Positions 56,901-59,072 of a stretch of DNA of 64,000 bases are shown one piece after another (the stretch's first letter is position 1; each line of letters opens with the position of its first letter). The notes under the pieces are model-generated. The model made no database searches and was not told the origin of the DNA. It saw only the letters and a program-made list of their open reading frames with translations. The DNA comes from Angiostrongylus vasorum (Eukaryota; Nematoda; Chromadorea; Rhabditida; Metastrongylidae), in contig JADANN010000359.1 in assembly GCA_018806985.1 (NCBI GenBank), positions 434,001 to 498,000 on the forward strand, written 5' to 3'. The translations under genes and the position numbers were made by a program.

Positions 56901-59072
56901 GCTCATACCTTAACTTATAATGAATCTTGTGGTCAATTTCAGTGAAACTGTATAGGTCTTTGTAAAAACACAATAAGACAACTTTTTCGTATCCTATAAC
57001 CATGTAATTCTAGCTTTTTGGAGCCCGAAAGTCGTTCCTTCTCTCGTTCTGTGAGGATTTGTATTTCAAACCGTGACGCTACTGAGTATTCAGTATTGAA
57101 TCCAACGGAATCGGGCGATTTTATTTATCCATGCCCCATTGGTGTGATCAGATGTCGTACTACTGAGGATTATTTTTTAAATGTCGCGTAAAGTCTTGAG
57201 TCATCTAGCTCACCAGGAATCTTACTATCACCGAACACAATGCAATCGAACGAACAATGTTCCACAATGAAACCATCCGCGAGCTTCTTGTGGAACCCGA
57301 AGGAGAAAGTTTCTCGATCCACCAGCTCATGGCCCTCTTAAAGGTGTGCTTAAACTGCTCGGTCTTCAAAGATCTGCGAAATACTGCGTACAAGTTAGAG
57401 GGTTGTCAGTGGGACATGGATTGGCACAAAGCCCTGCCATTGCTTTTATCTCTAAGCTGGAAGCACCAGTAACCGACCGCCGGCCATTACTCTACTACAG
57501 ATATATAGATGACTGCTTTGTCATCTGCTCCACACAGCAGGAGCTGGTTAAATGCTTTGAGTTTCTGAACGAACAATGAGAGTACCCAATGCTCAACCGA
57601 AAGAAACTGAAAGAAAACTGGCTTCCATTTATGAACTTTCAAACTAACCTATCCGAAAACGGACAAATTACGAAATGATTCGAAAGCCTAGTGGTAAGAA
57701 CGTAGTGGTGCGACATCTCTTCTCTCATCCTTCACACAACAAAATGGCACTTGTAATATATGCCACCAGTGTTTGCACAGGAAAAGAACAGAAGGAAGAA
57801 CCCTTGAAACTGGCGAGGTAAATAGCCGTTTCAAATGGCTGTAATACCATGGTTCCTCGACACAGATTTAGGGAAAGAACCGTGCCCCCAAACGATATAC
57901 TTTGCGGGAGCAAAGTCTTGTTTATCTTGTCTTTCATTTGCAACGAAATAAGCAGAGCTACAAAACGTTGCTTAGAACGAGCCGTCTTTTAGAATTCGAT
58001 AGCCGTGATTGCAATACCACCTAGCGCCCTAAGACGGCAACTAGTTTGCAATCGCCTGTGTGACCCTCTAAACACAACGCAAATTTGCACAGTATCTCCC
58101 AACGCTAGAGTCGGTGACTGCATGAGTTGGGGTCACGCTACCTAAACTCTTGTATAGCACGTGGAGGCGAGTACATTGGCGAAGTAGGTAGACCACTCCA
58201 CGTATGTAAAAAAGGACATCTAGTCGGCATATTTGAAGTTAAGCCAAATACGCATAGGACACAGAGACATAGTGGAGAAGACTTTGAAGTAAAAGTCGCT
58301 ATGCTCGCACAGGAATCCAAAACATCAGATCGTATAACTCTTGAAGCGTTTTGGATTAATTCCAAAAATTCAAAAGAAGCGCGTGCCTTGTGATCACACG
58401 TGACCTAGCGCCTTACCGCAGGCTGATTTTCTGACCTTTGCAAGGCACATTTCTCGCCCATATAGGACTCTCTGCGGCTGGTCTTCAATAAATAACCGGA
58501 AGATTTTCAAGGGACAAAACGGTCAGTGTTTGAAACAGGCTGTTTATTAGGCGAAGGGGAAGCGGTTGGCCGAGTAGATTTCAAGCCAATTTGATCCTTC
58601 CAGGGCCAGAAGATGGCGAAACTACCGAAACGTCAGCTATTGTGTGGTAATAAACGCTCTACTTTTTTGATTATCAAGAAAAACGGTGAGTTATCATTCC
58701 AAATTCCATCTGCTGTACTAAAAATGACGAAGCTTAACTGATGGCGTTGTCAGTGGATTTCATCGTAAAATCAGAGCTAAATTCGTTGTCCTAGCTGGCA
58801 ATTAGAACAGCCCAAAGTTTTCGCCGTCTTTTACGTTTAGTCCTTTAAAACACTTATTTTATAATGTTAACTTTGTTATTTACTGCCTATTACAATCTTG
58901 ACGATAGGGTATTATGTGTTAAACAACCACTTCAACGCTACGACATTCGATGCACATGGTAGGTAGACGAACTCTCTTCAGCACTATCCTCTACTTCAGG
59001 AGTAATCAATGGCTAAATCAGATATCACCTTCGGAAACTATGAATATCCAATCCACCTCAGCAAATTGCTAA
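11833..59072 (+). CDS. Mesh/SUSD2-family adhesion protein (NIDO-AMOP-vWD-sushi-TM), whole gene span
   Basis: About 33 exons spliced on the plus strand give about 1,330 codons. Approximate order: signal peptide (1-20), NIDO (80-335), IPT/TIG-like (340-450), a long insertion (450-655), AMOP (656-786), vWD-like (815-1000), sushi (1149-1220), transmembrane helix (1228-1254) and a tail beginning KQSDRKKRK. This is the domain order of Drosophila Mesh, a smooth septate junction protein of the gut, and of vertebrate SUSD2. C. elegans has one such gene (K03H1.5, from memory). The expected role is epithelial cell-surface adhesion, which is inference from the family. Intron phases match at almost all junctions. 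Introns are bloated by retroelements to 47 kb. Lesions occur in exons 7, 12, 16 and 18 and the GDPH-type start of the vWD domain is missing, so it may be a damaged copy or haplotig. The last exon is the least certain part. Confidence 0.8.
12003..12069 (+). CDS. Mesh-like gene exon 2
   Basis: Acceptor ggtttcag/ATC and donor GAAG/GTACGC. It encodes IQPIQQFRDVRFSNLDAFTE and YE, phase 0 to 1. Intron 1 is only 65 bp. Phase 1 matches exon 3, forming the codon for Gly before NLVRYGDEFG. Confidence 0.75.
12795..12930 (+). repeat. tRNA-derived SINE, family S1
   Basis: Head 'gggtagcgcactgga' (A box) and 'ttgcttcgatcc' (B box), then the family block 'tttccatccctcc'. It lies in intron 2. Confidence 0.55.
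13275..13415 (-). mobile_element. Retroelement terminal fragment with a hammerhead-like core (family Q)
   Basis: Matches the arms at 6755-7025 and 7060-7325 on the minus strand. Its core reads TTGATGA, a GAC/GTC stem and GAAACG (about 13300-13327), with ATC/GAC upstream as a possible cleavage position. In intron 2. Confidence 0.5.
14035..14162 (+). CDS. Mesh-like gene exon 3: start of the NIDO region
   Basis: Acceptor ttgtcag; donor ATG/GTAAAT. Encodes NLVRYGDEFGDRYISDNQ, RRNGLNIRLHNFFPFY and GGRYNYTM. The RYGDEFGD start and the hydrophobic FFPFYGGRYNY strand are typical of the region leading into NIDO in this family. Phase 1 in, 0 out. Confidence 0.85.
14420..14700 (-). repeat. tRNA-derived SINE, family S1
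   Basis: Plus strand reads the element backwards: 'ggtcaatccctgagaggtgc', the middle block 'gtctggtaccaatttgccga' and 'ggatcgatcccgtgcg' (B-box end), finishing 'cactgcactacacgcgtcc'. In intron 3. Confidence 0.7.
14870..14994 (+). CDS. Mesh-like gene exon 4: NIDO core
   Basis: Acceptor ccactag; donor TGCAA/GTCAGC. Encodes ISTNGYISFASFSDDS, STLQLGLDVDWPTQSDP and ALIAPYLCK. NGYISF and WP...DPALIAPYL are NIDO hallmarks. Phase 0 in, 2 out. Confidence 0.9.
15135..15214 (+). CDS. Mesh-like gene exon 5: NIDO
   Basis: Acceptor ttgatag; donor CCTG/GTAAGG. Encodes QRIQSGQGVDSRVFYRVET and RRGPVQP. SRVFYRVE corresponds to the SRV(F/Y)YR strand of NIDO. Phase 2 in, 1 out. The upstream intron ends in a long (TTTTTA)n-like tract. 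Confidence 0.85.
15422..15529 (+). CDS. Mesh-like gene exon 6: NIDO
   Basis: Acceptor cattgtcag; donor GCAGC/GTAAGT. All three frames are open here. The frame encoding RDLLSGRPPCLGKPAHFRC and DDQSEQFLDALERAVQ is chosen because its phases match both neighbours and it leads into the GVAGGSTF motif of exon 7. Confidence 0.75.
15765..15990. repeat. Foldback element of family R4
   Basis: 'gatatttgcaaaactccaga' plus 'ccgcaggtgtctgcggtggg' at about 15820-15860 is repeated in reverse at about 15930-15975, giving a hairpin of about 55 bp arms around 'cgcatggtgtggtggtgaac'. In intron 6. Confidence 0.7.
16155..16435. repeat. Element of family R4
   Basis: Starts with 'tttactgccttttacaattt' and 'cacggcagggtattatgtgt' and contains 'caatcccgttgacgggtgat' and 'tggtgtggtggtgaacgcgt'. 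A single unfolded copy of the block seen at 5470 and 43480. In intron 6. Confidence 0.65.
16624..16755 (+). CDS. Mesh-like gene exon 7: NIDO, with frameshift
   Basis: Acceptor tttttag; donor GCTCAG/GTGCTT. From the phase of exon 6 the reading is QGVAGGSTF. It then meets a run of five T (16646-16650), after which the coding continues in the +1 frame as RAEAALVVTWRNLRP, NIGSEHGLSTFQLV and WMSDAQ. Without a shift the original frame stops after two codons (SC then TGA). ALVVTW and FQLVWMSD are conserved NIDO strands, so both halves are genuine. A homopolymer length error or a real +1 insertion would explain it. Confidence 0.8.
16840..17185 (-). repeat. tRNA-derived SINE, family S2
   Basis: Read on the minus strand it begins with a tRNA-like head (plus strand 'cggaatcggactagcaccat' is the inverted B box) and runs through 'ttccctccaatt...'-type blocks. 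The plus-strand block 'agatcttcaaacttttacgt' recurs in the other S2 copies at 18020-18320, 29875-30190, 44665-44960 and 62220-62590. In intron 7. Confidence 0.7.
17363..17452 (+). CDS. Mesh-like gene exon 8: NIDO
   Basis: Acceptor gagtttag; donor TGTCAG/GTATTA. Encodes GLLSYTMINYYKLGYDAAD and MHGNSRTGRCQ, phase 0 to 0. SYTMINY is the 'ATFVMYNY'-like strand of NIDO. It joins smoothly to AIFNGGNHTG of exon 9. Confidence 0.85.
17650..17768 (+). CDS. Mesh-like gene exon 9: NIDO C-terminal part
   Basis: Acceptor tattttag; donor GGAAG/GTTGGT. Encodes AIFNGGNHTGSVQIDLSEI, TKQQPSSLASRSSV and PHIVRGR. AIFNGGNHTG matches the '(A/V)GFNAGDG' turn of NIDO. Phase 0 in, 2 out. Confidence 0.85.
17838..17902 (+). 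CDS. Mesh-like gene exon 10: end of NIDO
   Basis: Acceptor gaatttag after a 69-bp intron; donor ACAT/GTGAGT. Encodes RYFHRVDDIVRPAGCSNKT plus GGT. '(R)Y..RVDD..RPAGC' closes the NIDO domain in this family. Phase 2 in, 1 out. Confidence 0.85.
18015..18320 (-). repeat. tRNA-derived SINE, family S2
   Basis: Same blocks as 16840-17185 ('aagatcttcaaacttatacg', 'gaatgtcgtaaaatgctggt', 'ctggagcgttcccagttgga'), reversed relative to the copies at 44.7 and 62.2 kb. In intron 10. Confidence 0.7.
18390..19755. other. Intron 10 remainder, nothing recognised
   Basis: No exon-like reading or known repeat apart from the flanking elements. ORFs at 19027-19290 (minus) and 19497-19694 (plus) have no recognisable domain. 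Confidence 0.3.
19762..19878 (+). CDS. Mesh-like gene exon 11: IPT/TIG-like region
   Basis: Acceptor gtttacag; donor GCAG/GTAATA. Encodes FPLLIYPNIVTMLGQTKVDV, NGMCLNPAVTYVLMI and EQRQ. The 'P..IYP..V.MLGQT.V.V.G.C' pattern is the TIG-like strand that follows NIDO in Mesh and SUSD2 proteins. A different frame is also open across it but does not match the phases. Phase 1 in, 1 out. Confidence 0.85.
20047..20241 (+). CDS. Mesh-like gene exon 12: IPT/TIG-like region, with in-frame stop
   Basis: Acceptor caacgcag; donor TTTG/GTGGGT. Encodes VGQTCAIV, then TGA (20070-20072), then IEMVDKLQMAKCEILNPS, IARCTLPKILDWGTKTVYF and QPQSGLSNDEKAYVGFIYF. 'C.....ARC.LP' and 'YVGFIYF' are the conserved ends of this repeat type. 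The TGA could be a CGA-to-TGA transition, a base error, or a sign that the 5' edge of the exon is misplaced. No other acceptor gives the correct phase. Confidence 0.8.
20379..20479 (+). CDS. Mesh-like gene exon 13
   Basis: Acceptor gagaacag. Encodes VAVPPTLDPMRLDIGDIHSW and YLNPPPNHMRIKWH. The donor is uncertain: CAT/GTCGTA at 20479 or CATGTC/GTAGAA at 20482, both phase 0. It begins the linker between the TIG-like region and AMOP. Confidence 0.75.
20545..21135 (+). mobile_element. Penelope-like retroelement, 3' fragment with GIY-YIG domain (P1)
   Basis: Encodes KACADEYIGETGRPLYVHIK, then TPLGTHRIQRHNGKDFEV and KTLEAFWINSRNPK. YIGE (TAC at 20607) plus the upstream Cys pair and the downstream Arg/His residues form the GIY-YIG endonuclease typical of Penelope-like elements. 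The RT is absent (5' truncated). The 3' end carries a hammerhead-like core (21068-21120) and 'gaataaagaataaaaaaaaa'. In intron 13. Confidence 0.8.
21068..21120 (+). ncRNA. Hammerhead-ribozyme-like core at the P1 3' end
   Basis: GTC at 21071, a stem-I-like segment, CTGAGGA at 21093-21099, a hairpin GGCG-AAATC-CGCC, then GAAAC at 21114-21118. The order is that of a hammerhead (CUGANGA, stem II, GAAA, with a UH triplet upstream). Stem I is imperfect, and one extra A precedes stem II. Hammerheads are known from Penelope-like elements; activity here is untested. Confidence 0.5.
21165..21230 (+). repeat. Short repeat with a 'tgccgaggttaa' core
   Basis: Same block as 6570-6650, directly after the P1 tail. 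Confidence 0.45.
21410..22430 (-). mobile_element. RTE-1-type retrotransposon fragment (copy G)
   Basis: On the minus strand, a degenerate 'RQGD(T)(V)SP' segment (about 22330-22280, read as LDKAIQYLQR in a shifted frame) is followed by RFADDIV (FADD at 22192-22203, intact). Then come the MGCIQASQR region (about 21990-21960), aligning with 'RAAWAAF', and LFESTVLP-like remnants. The 3' end lies at about 21420. Many frameshifts. In intron 13. Confidence 0.65.
22615..22770 (+). repeat. Dispersed repeat, family R3 (partial)
   Basis: 'cttgaatggcctatcatcac', 'tcctggaatcccgaggttgg' and 'cctggccaagg' match the copies at 3080 and 45410. In intron 13. Confidence 0.6.
22841..23055 (+). CDS. Mesh-like gene exon 14
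   Basis: Acceptor aataatttcag; donor GCCAG/GTAAGT, both near-consensus. Encodes YEKQTSLENWNRYYFRYPRN, FTVPRAFGTGETVNYFDDAI, YSVTLGLYVVGYKEAQDDN and LRKFVPHHRVLAR. No stop in 71 codons. It belongs to the linker segment before AMOP. Phase 0 in, 2 out. Confidence 0.85.
23301..23337 (+). CDS. Mesh-like gene exon 15 (micro-exon)
   Basis: Acceptor caactttcag (consensus); donor CCTCAG/GTTTCT. Encodes SVSEQNRSKLFPQ. It is predicted because it is the only piece found that converts phase 2 (exon 14) to phase 0 (exon 16) with good splice sites. Short, so less sure. Confidence 0.55.
23995..24080. repeat. Low-complexity CA/CCCA-rich tract
   Basis: Degenerate (CA)n, (CT)n and (CCCA)n runs ('acacccacccacccactcac'). 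In intron 15. Confidence 0.7.
24145..25050 (+). mobile_element. Penelope-like retroelement, 3' part with GIY-YIG domain (P2)
   Basis: Starts in the C-terminal RT/linker region and continues into KACADEHIGEIGRPLCVRIK (GIY-YIG with YIG changed to HIG), GAHGTQRHNGDDF and KTLDAVWINSMNP. The 3' end carries CTGAAGA (25004-25010), a hairpin and GAAAC. An internal segment after NGDDF is frameshifted. In intron 15. Confidence 0.75.
24979..25034 (+). ncRNA. Hammerhead-ribozyme-like core at the P2 3' end
   Basis: GTC/GAC before a stem-I-like segment, CTGAAGA at 25004, hairpin GCGAA-A-TTCGC, then GAAAC at 25028-25032. Same position in the element as at 21068. Confidence 0.45.
25264..25459 (+). CDS. Mesh-like gene exon 16, with frameshift
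   Basis: Acceptor aaatttcag; donor TATAG/GTAAGT. Frame 1 encodes AKKDYHYISEALTAYKTSLL and LGW. From about 25329 the coding switches frame to LATYQNRVDETLRWNPII, ESYNLDRVDEWYLSPYEM and RNDLFSYR. The shift lies at about 25327-25332 and corresponds to one missing base. Both halves look like genuine protein, and the outer phases fit exons 15 and 17. Confidence 0.75.
25538..25624 (+). CDS. Mesh-like gene exon 17
   Basis: Acceptor agtttag after a 78-bp intron; donor GACGG/GTAAAT. Encodes RFGYLKLTPIVPTDGSPP and ISGSRIVDLPDG. Phase 2 in, 2 out. End of the linker before AMOP. Confidence 0.8.
26260..26325 (+). repeat. S1 SINE fragment (3' part)
   Basis: 'cattcctcagggattgatca' and 'acgccaagagcttc' match the S1 3' end. 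Confidence 0.45.
26368..26571 (+). CDS. Mesh-like gene exon 18: AMOP start, with broken junction
   Basis: Acceptor cttgtcag; donor AGCACA/GTTAAG. The first part reads GFSLYGTLWPIPLCK (26368-26410). It is separated by 11 bases, gtaatttttag (26411-26421), from ASEMCHEWFNEDGALSNFIR, ETETNASCPCKEEQAKMD and VGRFMPHPRCST. CHEWF, CPC..EQA and GRFMPHPRC are AMOP hallmarks. The 11 bases look like the two ends of an intron with nothing between, too short to splice, and they shift the frame. Either an intron was collapsed or the first part is not coding. The second part (26422-26571) is secure. Confidence 0.8.
26830..26945 (+). CDS. Mesh-like gene exon 19: AMOP
   Basis: Acceptor aaatttcag; donor GAAAG/GTCGGT. 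Encodes LFRDVSCTETLGSMNCYMSA, QNVRGTTYRLNYVG and QEEES. A second frame is open over the same bases, but this one has the AMOP cysteines and the right phases (0 in, 2 out). Confidence 0.85.
27067..27151 (+). CDS. Mesh-like gene exon 20: AMOP end
   Basis: Acceptor gaatttag; donor GTCAAG/GTAACT. Encodes SYTTHYGQTCCYDAQGFLMQ and STYQPVVK. 'GQ.CCYD..G.L' is the signature end of AMOP. Confidence 0.9.
27529..27950 (-). CDS. Unrecognised minus-strand ORF in an intron of the Mesh-like gene
   Basis: Open for about 140 codons without a stop, ending in TAA just downstream of ..ETRGEDGH. It contains LLTGCLLERHSSIQTLVHLA, RKCIENSKPQDLYIETIGII, KSNKTDDAVRGVLSGLKQQ and TNDCDFCYVNLNEHRNRF. The first in-frame Met is at 27798; coding-like sequence continues upstream of it, so it may be an exon with an acceptor near 27945. 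I recognise no domain. It lies wholly in intron 20, antisense to the host gene. It could be a nested gene, a retro-copy of a gene, or a transposon fragment. Confidence 0.4.
27952..28035 (+). CDS. Mesh-like gene exon 21
   Basis: Acceptor cctcttgcag; donor TTTGAG/GTGAGA. Encodes IDESTPYSPGVPMRAFELG and SAPFQGMFE, phase 0 to 0. This is the linker between AMOP and the vWD-like region. Confidence 0.85.
28480..28715 (+). repeat. tRNA-derived SINE, family S1
   Basis: 'ccctgcaatacacatgcgat', 'cattcggggtcagcaaattg' and 'gtcacctccaacgatgctta' in forward order. The A-box part of the head is weak. In intron 21. Confidence 0.65.
28829..28964 (+). CDS. Mesh-like gene exon 22: leads into the vWD region
   Basis: Acceptor cattctag; donor AGCG/GTATGA. 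Encodes VPGLSTFHHDIMPYYLCCKF, ADFRCQLFYWRRPSSACQAY and EPPVS. 'P...CC.....C..(F/Y)...RPS..C..Y.PP' is conserved just before the vWD domain of Mesh-type proteins. Phase 0 in, 1 out. Confidence 0.9.
29875..30190 (-). repeat. tRNA-derived SINE, family S2
   Basis: 'tttacgtgtggctttggctg' and 'agagcgttcccacttggatt' match the other S2 copies; head at the right end ('ccagcactgtggtaatgatc'). In intron 22. Confidence 0.65.
31155..31560 (-). repeat. Dispersed repeat, family R3
   Basis: Inverted relative to the copies at 3080 and 45410: 'acctcccacctgttgaccgc', 'ggtgtcggactgcgatgtac' and 'gacgggccattcaagtatc'. The longest R3 copy with 45410-45790. Confidence 0.6.
31877..31924. repeat. Short tandem duplication of about 24 bp
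   Basis: 'tatcgggttgaaagtagtaa' followed directly by 'tatcggggtgaaagtagtaa'. Two imperfect copies. Confidence 0.6.
32295..35490 (-). mobile_element. RTE-type non-LTR retrotransposon, nearly full length but dead (copy B)
   Basis: On the minus strand: 5' leader (about 35490-35000), endonuclease start (34995-34720, SESSIEDLIRQARRIRYDVI), the post-endonuclease segment (34460-33700, with AEVGVVASEVGKSI and RRPDGTATAS), RT (33700-33100, LEWDNMGMTTDSRRLHHLRF) and the ORF end (32544-32296, GRNGRLTGARSNHST). The catalytic FADD reads FPDG (33181-33192). Several frameshifts and stops. The central endonuclease seems shortened compared with about 1,000 residues for intact relatives. It sits in intron 22, opposite in orientation to the host gene. 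Confidence 0.8.
35749..35839 (+). CDS. Mesh-like gene exon 23: vWD-like region
   Basis: Acceptor ctgcgcag; donor GACAG/GTACCC. Encodes SLDISQRDLVQPTNATVVT and GVVLSSDASDR. The 'NATV(V/I)TGV' strand is typical for the middle of the Mesh vWD domain. Phase 1 in, 2 out. Confidence 0.85.
36039..36148 (+). CDS. Mesh-like gene exon 24: vWD-like region
   Basis: Acceptor ggttttcag; donor AGGG/GTGAGA. Encodes VHVVLRKDTFRQRYKTSII and VGNVIRYFDSMHIQRFRG. The acceptor was placed at 36038 rather than the earlier ttccag because only this gives phase 2 in. Family pattern 'V.V..RK.....Y.T...V...(I/V)RYFD'. Confidence 0.85.
36403..36602 (+). CDS. Mesh-like gene exon 25: vWD-like region
   Basis: Acceptor acaactttcag at 36402, or aacttag at 36411 (9 bp later, also in frame, removing VNL). 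Donor TTCAGT/GTATGT. Encodes GVTVYVNNVEKGQSEIYVVL, DEAQIGLRIRESYAIDIDRK and NLFNY-type residues ending LLDLQISVPPQYKVFS. 'G..(V/I)RE....(I/V)......L.L.ISVPPQY' is the end of vWD in this family. The tandem acceptors could yield two isoforms. Confidence 0.85.
36894..37121 (+). CDS. Unrecognised ORF in intron 25
   Basis: Open on the plus strand from a TAA/CAG at 36891-36896 to TGA at 37119-37121, 75 codons with no Met start. It contains YRCREETWYITLIHVIHNAS, DECEWLRSEDSLLSVFRNF and NKNHSELQVYCIDGQRHLT and ends FFSKTHAKYSGK. Composition is protein-like and the preceding 'aattaacag' could be an acceptor. It is probably the last exon of a nested gene or a transposon/pseudogene fragment. A CAG/GTGTAC within it is also phase-compatible as a cassette exon of the host gene, but the reading stays protein-like beyond that point. 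I do not recognise it. Confidence 0.45.
   Translation, partial: QYKRYRCREETWYITLIHVIHNASDECEWLRSEDSLLSVFRNFNKNHSELQVYCIDGQRHLTQFFSKTHAKYSGK
37258..37399 (+). CDS. Mesh-like gene exon 26
   Basis: Acceptor ctttcccag; donor AAAT/GTGCGT. Encodes IGALPRTADTPRVEGLINPF, PNEPFQQQSTLRWSSVND and PSIRAELMK. It replaces the usual 'GLLG.FN' segment at the end of vWD with a P-R-EGL-NPF variant. Phase 0 in, 1 out. Confidence 0.85.
37525..37805 (-). repeat. tRNA-derived SINE, family S1
   Basis: Plus strand, reversed: 'ttgctcaatccttcaggaat', 'aagtctggtaccaatatgcc' and 'gggcgcctcacacc'. In intron 26. Confidence 0.65.
38616..38716 (+). CDS. Mesh-like gene exon 27
   Basis: Acceptor cttcttctag; donor TTTCAG/GTAAAT. 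Encodes YKIKGEMELMNVNLQADDV and SDLFASRSDRENLFQ. Phase 1 in, 0 out. Between the vWD and sushi domains. Confidence 0.8.
39230..39375. repeat. Foldback fragment of family R4
   Basis: 'gatgctgagatatttgcaag' with 'ccgcaggtgtctgt', then the reverse 'aatatctcagcatcattaaa' and 'cgcaatatgccctgccatta'. Shortened. In intron 27. Confidence 0.6.
39628..39768 (+). CDS. Mesh-like gene exon 28
   Basis: Acceptor ctgtttag; donor TTGCAG/GTACCA. Encodes RNMCLGDPDYEYPEERQQYL, RCPADLGSLESDCANDVAC and LYDAVMLQ, phase 0 to 0. 'C..D..C.YD' before the sushi domain is conserved in Mesh proteins ('C..D..C.(F/Y)D'). Confidence 0.9.
40155..42480 (-). mobile_element. RTE-type non-LTR retrotransposon, 5' truncated (copy C)
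   Basis: On the minus strand from the end of the endonuclease (42453-42256, NRRFCQADNAVVSKF) through the linker (42313-41813, 166 codons open, with NIDEEYERLIKHLHISAM and RHLSPETLELIRHRGIVRA) to RT (41115-40795, with a LRIADDIVL stretch; the two Asp are kept, box IADD at 41038-41049) and the ORF end (40375-40151). It is the best preserved RTE copy here but has lost its 5' half and carries frameshifts between 41.8 and 41.1 kb. In intron 28. Confidence 0.8.
42810..42885 (+). CDS. Mesh-like gene exon 29
   Basis: Acceptor ttgttccag; donor CGAT/GTTGGT. Encodes ARMLGDEARISYYYYLNQRM and EGATR. Phase 0 in, 1 out; joins to YNSCG of the sushi domain. Confidence 0.8.
43345..43735. repeat. Foldback element of family R4 with a near-perfect palindrome
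   Basis: 43345-43477: arms of about 50 bp ('actctttttagcggcaggat' and 'atcctgccgctaaaaagagt') around a 28-bp centre 'aaatatctcagcatcatcaa'. This is followed by a full R4 block ('caatcctgctgacgggtgat' to 'gagttttgcaaatatctcag'). In intron 29. Confidence 0.75.
43789..43935 (+). CDS. Mesh-like gene exon 30: sushi (CCP) domain, first part
   Basis: Acceptor ttatttcag; donor CCAGT/GTATGT. Encodes NSCGAMNIEYPEYLIKGPSS, GEPAYLEGDKLSFSCFQTHV and MKGDAEFQ. The first Cys (SCG), 'Y.EGD.LSFSC' and the following Cys of exon 31 form the sushi pattern. Phase 1 in, 1 out. Confidence 0.9.
44038..44279 (+). CDS. Mesh-like gene exon 31: sushi end, transmembrane helix, basic stop-transfer
   Basis: Acceptor ggaatttag; donor ACG/GTAAGT. 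Encodes CLKIHNAQDNSWRMQWTQGE, QPWCRHRAKDN, a helix WLQWMSIVMAIILVLIGIFA with ICWF, then KQSDRKKRKSPSRS and ASVVGPET. W..QW..GEQPWC closes the sushi domain. The 24-residue hydrophobic helix plus KKRK predicts a type I membrane protein. Phase 1 in, 0 out. Confidence 0.9.
44665..44965 (+). repeat. tRNA-derived SINE, family S2
   Basis: Head 'gggatagcatagtggttgat' (A box) and 'gtctcgatccgcgcc' (B box), then the block 'gagaattgactcgaccagta' and 'caagaagtgcttgcatcac'. In intron 31. Confidence 0.7.
45410..45790 (+). repeat. Dispersed repeat, family R3
   Basis: 'cttcaatggcccttcatcac', 'tccctggagtcccgaggaca' and 'acagtcacgatgaggcagta' parallel 3080-3392. In intron 31. Confidence 0.6.
45840..47540 (-). 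mobile_element. Highly degenerate RTE-type retrotransposon (copy F)
   Basis: Recognised by local match to copy B: the block about 46145-46265 parallels B 33590-33720, and 47240-47340 parallels B's endonuclease start at 34840-34950 ('gacatcgtacc', 'ggaacagtt', 'tagacggcg'-like). Minus strand. No long ORF remains. In intron 31. Confidence 0.5.
47755..48035 (+). repeat. tRNA-derived SINE, family S1 (diverged)
   Basis: 'acatagtggtagaggtgtcc' and 'gttcgatctcgtgcc' (B box), 'gtaccagacatgtctgagcc', 'gatgctaatggagttgaacg' and the end 'gattgatcaacgccgaatgc'. Confidence 0.55.
48225..48335 (+). mobile_element. Penelope-like 3' end fragment with hammerhead-like core (P5)
   Basis: 'cagtggaacactcatagaaa' matches the P1 3' UTR. 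It is followed by CTGAAGA (48280-48286), hairpin GCG-AAATC-CGC and GAAAC (48301-48305). The stem I region is deleted. In intron 31. Confidence 0.55.
48605..48714 (+). CDS. Mesh-like gene exon 32: cytoplasmic tail
   Basis: Acceptor aaattcag; donor ACATT/GTGAGT. Encodes EPLNGYEKAGQFISSRSEM, PTFEREPRSRTGVPPRT. Ser/Arg/Pro-rich, as expected for a cytoplasmic tail. Phase 0 in, 2 out. It could also be skipped or replaced in other isoforms. Confidence 0.7.
49440..49560 (+). repeat. tRNA-like element (R4-associated SINE)
   Basis: 'cctccgtggcgcaacgtgtg' (A-box-like) and 'cgtggttcgatctggcc' (B box), then the R4 end 'cgaatatctcagcatcgttg'. A second copy is at 49745-49850. The anticodon arm is not well formed, so not called a tRNA. 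Confidence 0.55.
49600..49860. repeat. R4 element with a tRNA-like segment
   Basis: 'cttaactgggttcaatgccg' and 'caatcccgttgacggataat' are R4 blocks. They are followed by 'cctccgtggcgcattgtgca' and 'tggttggatctggccc' and end 'gcgaatatctcagcatcgtt'. Confidence 0.6.
50170..50450 (-). repeat. tRNA-derived SINE, family S1
   Basis: Plus strand reversed: 'gttgatcaaacccctgagaa', 'ttggaggtgattgaatgcat', 'gacaagtcaactgccaattt' and 'cacgcgccct'. Confidence 0.7.
50680..52660 (-). mobile_element. Penelope-like retroelement, degenerate (P4)
   Basis: Minus strand. RT N-terminal part (52285-51965, with NDSAMRVIFLQLMQHKGLIY and FTIHQLMPLLKECSNRSIFK), then a gap without the YIDD palm (51960-51440, partly unrelated sequence). 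The linker follows (51439-51212, RQLVLNSIYHRLCTTQKCII), then the GIY-YIG C-terminal half (51165-50890, TPLGTHRTQRNNGKDFEAEV). The 3' end has a diverged hammerhead-like core at 50683-50742. It is dead. The 5' limit is an estimate. Confidence 0.7.
52690..55130 (+). mobile_element. RTE-type non-LTR retrotransposon with endonuclease deletion (copy D)
   Basis: 5' leader ('gcgaggcaacgtggc') is followed almost at once by the end of the endonuclease (about 52855-52990), the linker (52990-53600, LSPETRADTP...-type), RT start (53624-53848, NRTTPGPDRIRPEHLKNR, NYRAICLL), the next RT block (53879-54115, DEGQPCEQAGFGKGFITMDH) and the palm (54240-54530). The FADD box is FAED (54306-54317), and the 'RQGD' region is missing at about 54150-54200. 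Stops at 53622 and after LLSVL. The same family as copies A, B, C and F. Confidence 0.8.
55225..56775 (+). mobile_element. RTE-1-type retrotransposon fragment (copy E)
   Basis: A different RTE lineage from copy D, abutting it head to tail. Segments: 'SAIESMKAG' (about 55285), YKQAFGNVKTNALLSALASQ (55700-55760, the 'Y.KAF(D)S(V)' RT motif), RFADEIIL (55985-56005; FADD as FADE at 55988-55999), TSYEYLGRLMCME (about 56168-56206), and the late ORF to about 56770. Many stops. Confidence 0.7.
57195..58665 (+). mobile_element. Penelope-like retroelement with RT palm and GIY-YIG (P3)
   Basis: RT: EPEGESFSIHQLMALLKVCL (about 57297-57356), RGLSVGHGLAQSPAIAF (the conserved 'Q..G..MG...AP' region), RRPLLYYRYIDDCFVICST with the catalytic YIDD at 57502-57513. 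Then a frameshifted linker. GIY-YIG: ARGGEYIGEVGRPLHVCKKG (58160-58220), HRTQRHSGEDFEVKVAMLAQ and TLEAFWINSKN. The most complete Penelope-like copy here, with intact catalytic box but several stops. 3' end has a decayed hammerhead-like core (CCAGAAGA, GAAAC; 58576-58634). Confidence 0.8.
59000..59072 (+). CDS. Possible last exon (33) of the Mesh-like gene
   Basis: Acceptor ctctacttcag at 58999. With phase 2 from exon 32 it reads LSNQWLNQISPSETMNIQST, SANC and TAA (59070-59072). Splice site, phase and a polar Ser-rich composition fit a tail end. However, the exon is 10 kb away across a retroelement cluster, and neighbouring frames downstream (SGGQPTPGEGPVVVPEV at about 59126-59176) are also protein-like, so the real 3' end may be longer and frameshifted. 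Confidence 0.4.
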